Assembly (NCBI RefSeq): GCF_030464365.1
Contig: NZ_VCYI01000005.1
Coordinates: 62,001-126,000, forward strand
Direction of reading: 5' to 3'
Length of the DNA: 64,000 nt
DNA from: Methanoculleus methanifontis
GTDB lineage: Archaea > Halobacteriota > Methanomicrobia > Methanomicrobiales > Methanoculleaceae
Position 1 is the first letter of the stretch; every line of letters begins with the position of its first letter. Made by a program: the position numbers and the translations under genes. The notes under the pieces were generated by a model. That model saw nothing but the letters and a program-made list of their open reading frames with translations, did no database searches and was not told the origin of the DNA. This document shows positions 43,663-52,520 of the stretch, piece by piece.

Positions 43663-44874
43663 CTACCAGATAGCGGAATGGAGGTCGTCATCACGCAAAA
43701 ACCCCCGAAACGACCGGGTGCCCTGCACCGCGTCGATGACCAGCGGTTTCGTCGCCCTCATGAAGGCCGCGAGCGGTGCATGCATCCGAACGTCGAGAGA
43801 GCGGTAGACGAAGTTTCGGAGCGCTGTCTCCGCCCGCAGTTCAGGGATGAGGCGCCGATGGAGGAGGGCGGCGTAGGTTCCGGCGAGCGGTGCTCCGGCG
43901 GCCAGGTGGCGATCGATGGCGTGGGCGGCGAGTTCCGCCGTCCGGTGGGCGTAAAAGATCCCCTCCCCGAGGAGCGGGGCCGTAAACCCGGCCGCATCAC
44001 CGACGAGAACCGTCCCCTCATAGGCCGGCGAAGAGACGTAGTTCCCGAGCGGCAGGGAGTATCCCGCTGGTTTCCGGTCGGCGAACGCGGAGAACCCGAC
44101 GGTCTTGAGGAACGCCCTGAACGTATCGCGGAGATTGTTCCCGTTTGCCGATAGCAGTCCCCCGATCCCCACGATGATCGCCTCCCTGTTCGGAAAGACC
44201 CAGCCGTAGCCCCACCGGCAGGCGGCAAGAACCAGGTGGGGCGTCGCGAGGTCGTCATCCAGGCGGATCGGCCCGTCCTCGTCTACGAGCGCCTCCGCCT
44301 CCCCGCGTGGGATCGCGAGTTCCAGCGTCCACCCGAGGTTGCTCTGCCAGCGCTCCCTGTCGACGACGCCCTCCGGGAGGGTCCGTCTGACCCGGCTGTG
44401 AACCCCGTCCGCCCCGACGATCACCCGGGCGGAATACCGGTCGCCGTCCGACGTCGTGACGGTCCGGCGGGCGTGGTCGATCCCTGCTGCTTCCGCGCCC
44501 GTGTGGACTTCCGCCCCTGCCCGTGCCGCCATCTTTGCAAGAAAAGCGTCGTAGCGTTCCCTGCCGGTGAAGTAGACCGGTTCATCAAGGTCTTCGGCGA
44601 AGATGCGCCTGCTCCCGATGTAGAGCGCGTACCCCGTCCCGGTGAAGTCGATCAGCCCTTCCTGCCGGAGGGCCGGAACCGGGAGGGAAAAGACCCGGTC
44701 GAGAAACCGGACGGTCTTCTGGCTGAGGCAGCCCCCGCAGATCTTGTTCCGCGGATATGCCTCTCTCTCAAGGAGCGCCACGCTGTGTCCGGCCTCCGCG
44801 AGCAGGCAGGCGGCGGTGCTCCCGGCGGGTCCGCCGCCGACGACGACCGCATCGTATTCGGGCCGACCCTTCAT
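43663..44874 (-). CDS. Geranylgeranyl reductase-family FAD oxidoreductase
   Basis: A 403-residue flavoprotein with FAD motifs AVVVGGGPAGSTAACLLAE (about 9-27), IVGADGVHSRVRR (GD-like motif) and VLVGDAAGFTAPLLGEGI. KICGGCLSQKT contains the cysteine pattern of this family. It is clearly diverged from the lipid reductase at 14408. It may act on another polyprenyl substrate such as a quinone-like or dolichol chain. It lies 43 nt upstream of the glycosidase on the same strand. Confidence 0.85.
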   Translation of the reverse strand: MKGRPEYDAVVVGGGPAGSTAACLLAEAGHSVALLEREAYPRNKICGGCLSQKTVRFLDRVFSLPVPALRQEGLIDFTGTGYALYIGSRRIFAEDLDEPVYFTGRERYDAFLAKMAARAGAEVHTGAEAAGIDHARRTVTTSDGDRYSARVIVGADGVHSRVRRTLPEGVVDRERWQSNLGWTLELAIPRGEAEALVDEDGPIRLDDDLATPHLVLAACRWGYGWVFPNREAIIVGIGGLLSANGNNLRDTFRAFLKTVGFSAFADRKPAGYSLPLGNYVSSPAYEGTVLVGDAAGFTAPLLGEGIFYAHRTAELAAHAIDRHLAAGAPLAGTYAALLHRRLIPELRAETALRNFVYRSLDVRMHAPLAAFMRATKPLVIDAVQGTRSFRGFLRDDDLHSAIW

Positions 44875-45003
44875 CTCCTCTCTCCTCGCGATGGTAGAGT
44901 CCGGCAGAGGTCATATCTCTTTCCCCCGGAAGAGGAGACCGGTCCCGGACACTTTCACCCTCCGCGGAGCAGGCTCTTTTACTTACGGGCCGATGCTTCC
45001 GGT

Positions 45004-46206
45004 ATGTCCGTCGCGGAGCAGAAACTCACCTACCTCACCACGGCCGGACGTTTCGACATCTGCAGCCCGGGCGAGTGCCTGCAACTCCTCCCGGTCGCGG
45101 TCGAGACCAGAGAGGTCTCTCCAGCGCCGGAAATTCTGCCCGTTCCGCTCGATACCCTTCGTGCATCCCAAGAAGCCCCTGACGGTCTCGAAAACCCGAA
45201 TGCGCGAACCGTGGTCGGCCCCTATATATCCTACAACCGTCGGACGGGCGGGTGCGGGCGGATGTTCAAGATGCTTCTCAACGGCACCTGCTCCTACGAC
45301 TGCGCCTACTGCCCCGTCCGCCTCCAGCGTGAGCCGGTAAGTTACTCCCCCCGGGAGTTCGCCGATACCTACCTCCGCCTCTGGCGGGACGAACTCGTGG
45401 AAGGACTCTTCCTCAGTTCCGGCATCCCCCGGGACGTCGACTGTGTGATGCACGACCTCGTGGAGACGGGGGAGACCCTGCGGCGCCGGGGCTACGACGG
45501 CTACCTTCACCTGAAGATCCTTCCCGGCGCAACCCGGGCGGACATCCACGACGCCGCACGCGTGGCCGATCGGATCAGCATCAACCTGGAGACGACCTCG
45601 CCCGACCGCCTCGGGGGTATCGCCGGGGTGAAGGACTACCGGCAGGATATCCTGAAGCGCCAGTCGTGGGTAGCGGAGGAGAAGCCCGGCGGTCACACCA
45701 CGCAGTTCGTCGTCGGGGCTGCGGACGAGACCGACGCGGAGATCCTCTCCTGCCTCACCGACCAGTACCGGCGGGTCCGGCCTTCCCGGGTCTACTTCTC
45801 GGCGTTCCGCTCCCTCCCCCGGACTCCCCTCGCATCGCACCCCGATACGCCGGCGTGGCGGGCGCGGCGGTGGTACCAGGCCGACTACCTGCTCCGGGAT
45901 TATGGGATCACGGCCGACGAACTCCGGGCTGCCCTCGACGAGGAGGGGTTCTTCGCAAACCGCGACCCGAAAGCGGTTCTTGCGGCCGGGAACGCGCCGG
46001 TGAACGTCAACCTCGCCCCGCGCCGCGACCTCCTCCGCGTCCCCGGGATCGGGCCGAAGGCCGCGGACCGGATCCTCAGCCTGCGGAGGGTGCGCCCGTT
46101 CACCGGCCCGGCCGACCTTACGCGTGCCGGTATCCGGGGGAAGGCCGCCGGGTGCCATCTCGTATTCAGTGAACGGGACACCATTCAGACGAAACTCTTC
46201 TCGTAA
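45004..46206 (+). CDS. Radical SAM protein with C-terminal helix-hairpin-helix domain
   Basis: A 400-residue protein (COG4277-like). The radical SAM cluster motif is CSYDCAYC (Cys 96, 100, 103) in a domain spanning about 85-320. The C-terminal HhH DNA-binding motif LLRVPGIGPKAADRILSLRRV is near 345-365, followed by FTGPADLTRAG. In bacteria this family often pairs with a uracil-DNA-glycosylase-like protein, and a DNA modification or repair role is suspected. No such partner is beside it here. ATG 45004 is used because the longer frame is antisense to the preceding gene. Confidence 0.88.
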   Translation: MSVAEQKLTYLTTAGRFDICSPGECLQLLPVAVETREVSPAPEILPVPLDTLRASQEAPDGLENPNARTVVGPYISYNRRTGGCGRMFKMLLNGTCSYDCAYCPVRLQREPVSYSPREFADTYLRLWRDELVEGLFLSSGIPRDVDCVMHDLVETGETLRRRGYDGYLHLKILPGATRADIHDAARVADRISINLETTSPDRLGGIAGVKDYRQDILKRQSWVAEEKPGGHTTQFVVGAADETDAEILSCLTDQYRRVRPSRVYFSAFRSLPRTPLASHPDTPAWRARRWYQADYLLRDYGITADELRAALDEEGFFANRDPKAVLAAGNAPVNVNLAPRRDLLRVPGIGPKAADRILSLRRVRPFTGPADLTRAGIRGKAAGCHLVFSERDTIQTKLFS

Positions 46207-46218
46207 CTGCCGATCCGG

Positions 46219-46231
46219 TTTTTGAAAAAAA
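46219..46231. terminator. Bidirectional terminator between convergent genes
   Basis: Five T then, one base later, seven A lie between the two convergent stops at 46206 and 46238. They give U-tracts for both directions. Confidence 0.5.
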
Positions 46232-46237
46232 GTGGGG

Positions 46238-47416
46238 TTACCTGACCTTCCCGAACTCCGTGCTCACGTCTGCGGCCGACCGGTAATCTTTCTCCTCGAA
46301 TCGCTCGAGCGCCGCGATCACGGTCTCCGGCGCATCGTTCTTCCGGGCGTGGGTTATGAGGTCCTGCCTGCCCGCCGGGTAGTCCATGCCCTTGAGGTAG
46401 ACCTGCAGGTCGGCGGCCGAAAGGTGAGTCAGAGACGGCTGCCGCGCCCCGGTCTCGCGAACCTCCCCGGACGGCGTCTCGATTCCAGTCGGCTGTCGGG
46501 TGCGGGCCTCCCCGCCGAACTCCGCGCTCACGTCGGCAGCCGAACGGTACGTCCGGTCGGGGAACCCTTCGAGCGTCGTGAGTACGCTCTCCGGGGCATC
46601 GTTCTTCCGGGCGTGGGTAATGAGATCCTGTCTCCCTGCCGGGTAGTTCATGCCCGCAAGATAGACCTGCAGGCCTGCTGCCGAGAGACGCCCGGGAGCG
46701 GGTTCCATCGTCGTGGGCCGTTCGGGCTCACGTGGCGTGGTTGCGGTAACGGGCACCGTCGTCGTGACCCTGCCCACTTCCACGTCCTCGGCCTTCATCA
46801 TGGACTCAAGCGTGGGCGCATGCGCCTCCGTCACCGGCCGGGTCTCAACCTCCTCGACAGCAGTCTCGCGGGGCGGAGCCGGCGTTACGGGCACCGCCGT
46901 CCGCTCCCGGGTTTCTTCCACCTCCTCGGCCCGTATCGCCATCCCTTCCCGGGGCGCCCGCTCCCGCACCTCCACCCGCTCCGTCGTGACGACCTCGCGG
47001 GGCGGCGGCTCTGTCTGGGTCACGGCCCGGGCCTCCTCCTGGCTCGGCGGGCCCATGGGGCGTCTCGACTCGATCAGACCCCAGTTCGCTTCTCTCGGCC
47101 AATCCCCCTCCGAGAACCCGGGTTCGTTCTCGAGCCGGTACTTGCTGATGTTCACCAAGAAGACATCGTCCCCCGGCCGGTAGACCATGGCCTCGATGGG
47201 GATTGCGAAGTGCTTCGCTCCAAGGCCGAACATGCCACCCGTCCTGAGCACCGCGTATGCCACTCTTCCCGTGGGCAGGCCGACCCGCAGGCTCGATATC
47301 TCGCCGAGGTCATACCCTTCCGGGTTCTTCACCCGTTTCCCCACAACATCTTCGGATGAGAAGAACTCCTGCCCCTCCGTCCTTCGCACCTGCTGCTCCA
47401 GAATCGTTTCAGCCAT
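46238..47416 (-). CDS. PRC-barrel protein with two DUF2795-like repeats
   Basis: A 392-residue soluble protein. The N-terminal PRC-barrel domain spans about 18-105 (GKRVKNPEGYDLGEISSLRVG, GLGAKHFAIPIEAM). A long Pro/Glu/Arg-rich linker follows (about 110-240). At the C-terminus are two copies of a roughly 60-residue module (LSAAxLQVYLxGMxYPAGRQ, ITHARKNDAPExV, YRSAADVSxEFG). The module resembles DUF2795. ATG 47416 has GGTGG five nt upstream. It is a paralog of the gene just upstream at 47619. The function is unknown; PRC barrels bind RNA or partner proteins in known cases. Confidence 0.82.
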   Translation of the reverse strand: MAETILEQQVRRTEGQEFFSSEDVVGKRVKNPEGYDLGEISSLRVGLPTGRVAYAVLRTGGMFGLGAKHFAIPIEAMVYRPGDDVFLVNISKYRLENEPGFSEGDWPREANWGLIESRRPMGPPSQEEARAVTQTEPPPREVVTTERVEVRERAPREGMAIRAEEVEETRERTAVPVTPAPPRETAVEEVETRPVTEAHAPTLESMMKAEDVEVGRVTTTVPVTATTPREPERPTTMEPAPGRLSAAGLQVYLAGMNYPAGRQDLITHARKNDAPESVLTTLEGFPDRTYRSAADVSAEFGGEARTRQPTGIETPSGEVRETGARQPSLTHLSAADLQVYLKGMDYPAGRQDLITHARKNDAPETVIAALERFEEKDYRSAADVSTEFGKVR

Positions 47417-47618
47417 TGCAACCACCATATCCCTGGCGTGTATTCGAAGGCGATCTTCACCTTCGCGCAGAGCGCGCGATGCGTGTTTCGACTATTTAAC
47501 AGTTCCCCGGTTCCGGTACCGGGGTACCGGCGAAGAGTTCTCCGCCGCAGAAAGGGTGTGCCGGGGAGGTTGGGTGAGGTGTTTCCCGGCTGCTGCCCGT
47601 AGCGGCGGATCCGCTCCG

Positions 47619-49199
47619 TCACCTGACCTTTCCAAACTCCGTGCTCACATCTGCCGCCGACTGGTATGTCCGGTCGGAGAAGCTCTCGATCGCCGTGATC
47701 ACGTCCAGGGGAGCGTCGTTCTTCCGGGCCTGGGCGACGATCTCCTGTTTACCTGCCGGGTAATCCATACCCTTGAGGTAGAACTGCAGGTCGGCGGCGG
47801 AGAGATGGGTACGGGGTGGTACCGTCCTCCGGGCCGCGGGTGCCTCCTCGACAGGGGTTTCAGGTCGAACCACCTCCTCTCTCCGGACCTCCTCTGCACT
47901 GATCTCGGGCTCCGGCCGCGTCTCCATCCCGACCGGCTGTTCCCCGCGGACCTCCCTCCCGAACTCCGTGCTCACGTCGGCGGCCGACTGGTATGTCCGG
48001 TCGGAGAAGCCCTCGATCGCTGCAATCACATCCTGCGGGGCATTGTTCTTCCGGGCCTGAGCGGCGACCTCCTGCCTCCCTGCCGGGTAGTCCATGCCCT
48101 TGAGGTAGACCTGCAGATCGGCTGCAGAGAGATGGGTGCGGGGCGGTACCGTCCTCCGTGCTGCGGGTGCCTCCTCGCGGATCTCCTCCACAGTAGTCTC
48201 GCGGACCTCCCTTGCAGGCACCTCGATCCCGGTCGGCTGCCGGGTGCGGGCCTCGCTGCCAAACTCTTCACGCACGTCGGCGGGCGACCGGTACGCCCGG
48301 TCGTTGAAGTTCTCAAGTACCGAGACCACACCCTGCGGCGCGTCGCTCTGCCGGGCCCGGGTTATGAGATCCTGTTTGCTCGCCGGGTAGTTCATGCCCG
48401 CCAGATAGGTCTGCAGGCCGGCGGCCGAGAGACGCCCGGCGGAAGGCCCCGGGGTCATCAGTGACCGTTCGGGTCCCGTTGCCGGCCGAGCCTCCATCGT
48501 GGCTGCCGGTTCTCTCCGGACCTCCTCGACGACGGTCTCACGGGGTGGCGTCTCGACTATCCGTTCCCTCCTGACCTCCCTGACGCCGGCCCCCGAGGGC
48601 GGCGGGCCCTCCGTCATCACCGGCCGTTCCTCGACACGCTGCGTTGCCGGTTGACCTCCCCATCCGGCTGCGACCGTCTGGACGGGCGGCGGCGTCGGAA
48701 CGATCCGCTCTCCGCCAGAGGGCGTAGTCTCCGGCGGTGCCGCAGTCTCTGCCGCCCGGGACGGCGGCACCTCCCTCTCTGTTACCGGGACCGGGGGTGC
48801 CGCTGCCGTTGCCGCAGCCGCACGTGCCGGGGGCGGTGTCCGAACCAGATTCCAGTTCGCCTCGTTCGGCATCCTGTCCCGGGAGAACCCCGGAGAGCTA
48901 TCCAGTGTCCGCTTGTCCGCGTCCACGATAGCGCTCCTTTCACCGGGGCGGGTCTGAACCGCCTCCCAGGGGATGGCGAAATGCTTCTCGCCGAACCCGA
49001 GAATCCCACCGTAAGAGAGCACGGCGTACGCGATGCAGCCGCTGTCGCGGTCTATCGCGACATCACTGATATCACCGAGGTTTTCTCCTTCTGTGTTTCG
49101 CACCTTGATGTCGCGGATGTCGTACGCACGCATCAGGTTCACCGTCTCCTCCCGCCGCGGCCTGGTCTCCAGTACCGATCCCGTCTGTTGTTCAGCCAT
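47619..49199 (-). CDS. PRC-barrel protein with three DUF2795-like repeats
   Basis: A 526-residue paralog of the neighbouring protein. It has an N-terminal PRC barrel (RDIKVRNTEGENLGDISDVA, GFGEKHFAIPWEAV) and a low-complexity linker of about 160 residues with many EVRRE-type motifs. Three C-terminal repeats follow; the last two are nearly identical (THLSAADLQxYLKGMDYPAG, SDRTYQSAADVSTEFG). GGAGGGAG upstream decides ATG 49199. The 202-nt gap to the next paralog contains a TTAAATAG-type promoter element, so the two may be separate units. Confidence 0.82.
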   Translation of the reverse strand: MAEQQTGSVLETRPRREETVNLMRAYDIRDIKVRNTEGENLGDISDVAIDRDSGCIAYAVLSYGGILGFGEKHFAIPWEAVQTRPGERSAIVDADKRTLDSSPGFSRDRMPNEANWNLVRTPPPARAAAATAAAPPVPVTEREVPPSRAAETAAPPETTPSGGERIVPTPPPVQTVAAGWGGQPATQRVEERPVMTEGPPPSGAGVREVRRERIVETPPRETVVEEVRREPAATMEARPATGPERSLMTPGPSAGRLSAAGLQTYLAGMNYPASKQDLITRARQSDAPQGVVSVLENFNDRAYRSPADVREEFGSEARTRQPTGIEVPAREVRETTVEEIREEAPAARRTVPPRTHLSAADLQVYLKGMDYPAGRQEVAAQARKNNAPQDVIAAIEGFSDRTYQSAADVSTEFGREVRGEQPVGMETRPEPEISAEEVRREEVVRPETPVEEAPAARRTVPPRTHLSAADLQFYLKGMDYPAGKQEIVAQARKNDAPLDVITAIESFSDRTYQSAADVSTEFGKVR

Positions 49200-49345
49200 C
49201 GTATCTCCCTCCAACTATTCTCGAAGGGGTATCCCTTCAAGGCGGGGGAGTAGAGGATCGAGGATACTTAAGGGTTTCCGGCTCAGAGAGATCGAGCTGT
49301 TTCAGCCAGGAGAAGGAAGAATGGGGGCGGATGCCAGCCCAAACC

Positions 49346-50653
49346 TTACGGCCGGGCGTAACGGAGGATGAGCTCGGTCGCCGCCCTGATATCCTGCCCC
49401 TGCTTCCTTGCCTCGGCGAGGTAGGTGTTGTAGACCTCGTCGGTCACGAGCCGCAGCTGCGGGCGGAAGAGGTCGGCGTGCATCATCAGGTCAAAGCACC
49501 GCGCTTCGCTCTCGGTGAGACCGAGCGCCCGGTACTCCCCGGTGTGCGGTAAGAATGCCGGGTTTTTGTCACGGGGCGTCCTGACCACGAGGTCGGCGAG
49601 CGGTGTCGCCGGGATAGGCTCGGCGCTGCTCACGAAGACGTCGTCGAGGGAGAGCGCAGCGATGAGATCCTTCGTCGCCTCGTAGTCCCGCTCCGTCTCC
49701 CCGGGGTAGCCGACGATGAAACTCCCCGCAACCCGGAGGCCATGCTCCCGGCACCGCTCCACCGCCTCCTTGACCTGCCGGACGGTCGCGCCCTTGCCCA
49801 TCAGCCTGAGCACCCGCTCGCTCCCCGACTCGATCCCGAAGAAGACCCACCCGATGGTGTACTGCCGGACGGCGTCCAGGATCTCGTCGGTGATGCAGTC
49901 GACGCGGATGTCCGGGGAGGAGACGTTCTTTTGTCCCATCACCTCCGCCATCGAACGAAGGAGGGCGATGAAAGCTTCCGGGTTCATCTCCCCGCCGGTG
50001 GAGCCGTAGAGCGATCCCGTCCCCCCGGAGACCGAGAGCCTTGTCGCTCCGTGCGCCGCAAAGGCCTTCACCTCCTCGATGATGCTTCCGAGCGGGCGGC
50101 TCCGGACCGCCCTCCCGAAGAACCGGGGGACCTGGCAGAAGGTGCACCCCCCGATGCACCCCCGATGGGTCTCGATGTAGGCGCTCGCTCCCCTGACGCT
50201 CTGGCTCCCGATGTCGTCCGGGATCAGGGGGAGCGGACGATCCATCGACGCCGGTGGAGCGGGCGGCGTCACGACCGGCCGGTCGGCGTCGAGGAACGCG
50301 ATCCCCAAAAGATCGGGCGACACCCCTTCTTCGACGAGCCGCACCACCGTCTCCTCACCCTCGCCGACGACCACCGCGTCGGGGGCGAGCTCCCCGAGCA
50401 CCATCTCCGGAGCGGCCGAGACCGGCCCCCCGATGTAAACCTTACCCCCCTGCTCGCGGTGAGTCCGGACCAGGTCCCGGATCGCGGGGTCGAGGAGGTG
50501 CTGGGTCGAGAAGAGGCTCATCAGCAGGACCGAGTCGGCCGGCACGGCGGGCGTCCGGGTGAGGGTTACCCTGTGTCCTGCGTCGCGGAGGACACCGCCG
50601 ATCAGCATGGCGCCGTAGGTGTAGATGCCGGGGGAGAGGATCGTGATCTCCAT
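49346..50653 (-). CDS. B12-binding-type radical SAM protein
   Basis: A 435-residue protein with an N-terminal cobalamin-binding-like Rossmann domain (about 1-125: ILSPGIYTYGAMLIGGVLRDAGH, GGKVYIGGPVSAAPE, AVVVGEGEETV). A radical SAM domain follows with cluster motif CIGGCTFC (about residues 166-173), plus FFGIESGSERVLRLMGKG and FIVGYPGETERDY. It resembles the MJ0865-type family of methanogen B12/radical SAM proteins. The reaction is unknown, possibly methylation at an unreactive carbon. The corrinoid operon in this window shows the cofactor is made. Confidence 0.88.
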   Translation of the reverse strand: MEITILSPGIYTYGAMLIGGVLRDAGHRVTLTRTPAVPADSVLLMSLFSTQHLLDPAIRDLVRTHREQGGKVYIGGPVSAAPEMVLGELAPDAVVVGEGEETVVRLVEEGVSPDLLGIAFLDADRPVVTPPAPPASMDRPLPLIPDDIGSQSVRGASAYIETHRGCIGGCTFCQVPRFFGRAVRSRPLGSIIEEVKAFAAHGATRLSVSGGTGSLYGSTGGEMNPEAFIALLRSMAEVMGQKNVSSPDIRVDCITDEILDAVRQYTIGWVFFGIESGSERVLRLMGKGATVRQVKEAVERCREHGLRVAGSFIVGYPGETERDYEATKDLIAALSLDDVFVSSAEPIPATPLADLVVRTPRDKNPAFLPHTGEYRALGLTESEARCFDLMMHADLFRPQLRLVTDEVYNTYLAEARKQGQDIRAATELILRYARP

Positions 50654-50699
50654 GATACAGTATCGCCGGAACAGTATACAAAAGGTAGTGATCTGCCGG

Positions 50700-51377
50700 T
50701 CAGAGCGGCGCGGGCTGCCTGAACCGCCGGGCCTCGGCGACGGTATGGGCGGCCCTGTCCGATGCAGCGATCAACCGTGCCTGGAGTCGCATGATGTCGG
50801 CGATGATGGGTTGCGGGTGCTTCTCCAGCGCCTCCGCGACAACGGTGCGGGCCTCCCGGAACCTCCCCGCCCTGCGGAGCAGATCGGCGAGAACGGCTTC
50901 GTCTGCCCCCTCAAGGGCGGCCAGGCGCTCGCCCTTCTCCCACGCCCGCCGCAGCAGGTCGGCAGCACGCTTCCGGCAGATCCGGGCGGGCACATCCTCC
51001 CCCTCGTCGTCGCAGACCCAGGCGGCATGGAGGGACGCCCACGCTGCCTGGGCCGGGGCACCGAGATCCTCCTGGATGATTGACCAGCAGAGGAAGGTGT
51101 TTGCGATATTCGGAAACTTCCGGGCGTCGAGTTGCCAGCGGTAGCGCGGGAGTTTCGCCACGTCGGCCGCCCCTTTTGGGGCCTTGCCCGGGTCGGGTGC
51201 ACAGTAGCCGCAGGACGGGCACCGTTTCACCCATGCGTAGATGGTGGACCGCAGCGGCTCGGCGGGGCGGGTGTCGAGGTCGCGCGACCCGACGCTGCCC
51301 GTGGCCTCGGGAATGGTGAACCGGCAGGCCTCGCCGCAGACTGCGCAGGTGGTATTGAGGTGACGGAGGGGGATCAT
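50700..51377 (-). CDS. Zinc-ribbon protein with TPR-like tail (DUF2225-like)
   Basis: A 225-residue protein. The N-terminal zinc ribbon uses TCAVCGEACRF and KRCPSCGYCAPD. A helical C-terminal part (about 75-215) looks TPR-like (ADLLRRAGRFREARTVVAEALEKHP). The pattern resembles DUF2225 proteins, whose function is unknown. It follows the radical SAM gene region on the same strand but with its own start, 46 nt upstream of that gene. Confidence 0.7.
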   Translation of the reverse strand: MIPLRHLNTTCAVCGEACRFTIPEATGSVGSRDLDTRPAEPLRSTIYAWVKRCPSCGYCAPDPGKAPKGAADVAKLPRYRWQLDARKFPNIANTFLCWSIIQEDLGAPAQAAWASLHAAWVCDDEGEDVPARICRKRAADLLRRAWEKGERLAALEGADEAVLADLLRRAGRFREARTVVAEALEKHPQPIIADIMRLQARLIAASDRAAHTVAEARRFRQPAPL

Positions 51378-51443
51378 CGATGGGCTGAATGACCTATCCG
51401 CCGATATATAGTTTGCCCACGATGGAATGCGGCGAGATGACGG

Positions 51444-52520
51444 CTACGCTGGAACCCCTTCCCCGACCCGGCGGGCGTAGGCCGTTACCGCCCACCCGAG
51501 GAGCGCCGTTACGCCCGCGACCAGAAGAAGGATCAGCCAGTGGACGGGACCGGCGGTGTCCACCGCGAGCCTGACCATGAGGTTCAAGGGGTTGTAGGGG
51601 ACGGCCATGACGAGGAGGAAGACCACGACGAGCGCGGTCGAGAAGATGAACTGGGCGCTCGTCCGTTCGCGGTAGTGGAGCGCCACGAGAGCTCCGAGCA
51701 GGATGAGGAAGAGCCCGCCCGCCGAGGCGTGGAGGAGGATCGCGGCGGCGTTATCGACCGCGATGCCGTTGAACCCGAGGAGGAGGAGCCAGGCTCCGGC
51801 CTGAACCGGGACCAGAACCTCGCAGGCGGCAACCTTCCCCCAGACCATCTCCGCGAACGTGACCGGCGTCGACATGAGCGTCTCGAGCGTCTGGCGCTGG
51901 TATTCTTCGGTGATGAGGTCGATGATCAGGGCGGCCGAGACGATCGCCGGGAGAAGGACGAGCAGCGGAATGAGGAGGCCGTAGACGAACTCGAAGAAGT
52001 TCTCGCCGCCGCCGGACTCGGGGAAGTTCAGCGAGACCGGGAAGGCGGTCATCCGGTCGGCCCGGACCTCCCGCAGTTCCTTCTCGTAGCCCTGGAGCAC
52101 CTCTTTTACCTTGACGTTGATGACGCTCGACTGCAGGTCGTTCTGGATGAGATAGAGCGTGACCATGACCGGCCCCTCGGCGTCGGGCGGGGTGTCCGGG
52201 ACGTAAACCACCGCCGAGACCGCTCGTTCGCGGAGCGCCGCAAGCGCCTGGCTGAGATCCATCCGGTGGAGGATGAGGTCGTCTCTCTTCTCGAACTCGT
52301 CGATGAGCGGTGAGTCCGCCCCTGCGTAGCCGACGCCGTAGGTGACCGTCGAGTAGCCCTCGATCGCCTCCGGGTCGTACATGGCGGTGAGCCCCACCAT
52401 CAGAAACGACGAGAACATCGCGATGAAGACCTGCAGGAGGATCGCAAAGACGATCGTCTTCTCCGACGAGAGACCCAGGAGTTCTTTCTTCGCGATAAGG
52501 CCGATGTTTCGTCTTTTCAC
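51444..52520 (-). CDS. ABC-2 type transporter permease
   Basis: A 358-residue ABC-2 exporter permease (NatB/YhaP-like). One helix near the N-terminus (IVFAILLQVFIAMFSSFLMVG) is followed by an extracytoplasmic domain (about 50-180), then five or so helices, with EEYQRQTLETLMSTPVTFAEMVWGK as the coupling loop. Start GTG 52520 overlaps the stop of the upstream permease-PrsW gene (GTGA), so the two are translationally coupled. The matching ATPase is divergent at 54403. Confidence 0.87.
   Translation of the reverse strand: MKRRNIGLIAKKELLGLSSEKTIVFAILLQVFIAMFSSFLMVGLTAMYDPEAIEGYSTVTYGVGYAGADSPLIDEFEKRDDLILHRMDLSQALAALRERAVSAVVYVPDTPPDAEGPVMVTLYLIQNDLQSSVINVKVKEVLQGYEKELREVRADRMTAFPVSLNFPESGGGENFFEFVYGLLIPLLVLLPAIVSAALIIDLITEEYQRQTLETLMSTPVTFAEMVWGKVAACEVLVPVQAGAWLLLLGFNGIAVDNAAAILLHASAGGLFLILLGALVALHYRERTSAQFIFSTALVVVFLLVMAVPYNPLNLMVRLAVDTAGPVHWLILLLVAGVTALLGWAVTAYARRVGEGVPA

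Noticed and set aside
44236-45003. Upstream extension of the radical SAM-HhH protein
   Set aside because: Antisense to the FAD reductase; the ATG at 45004 gives the normal family N-terminus.
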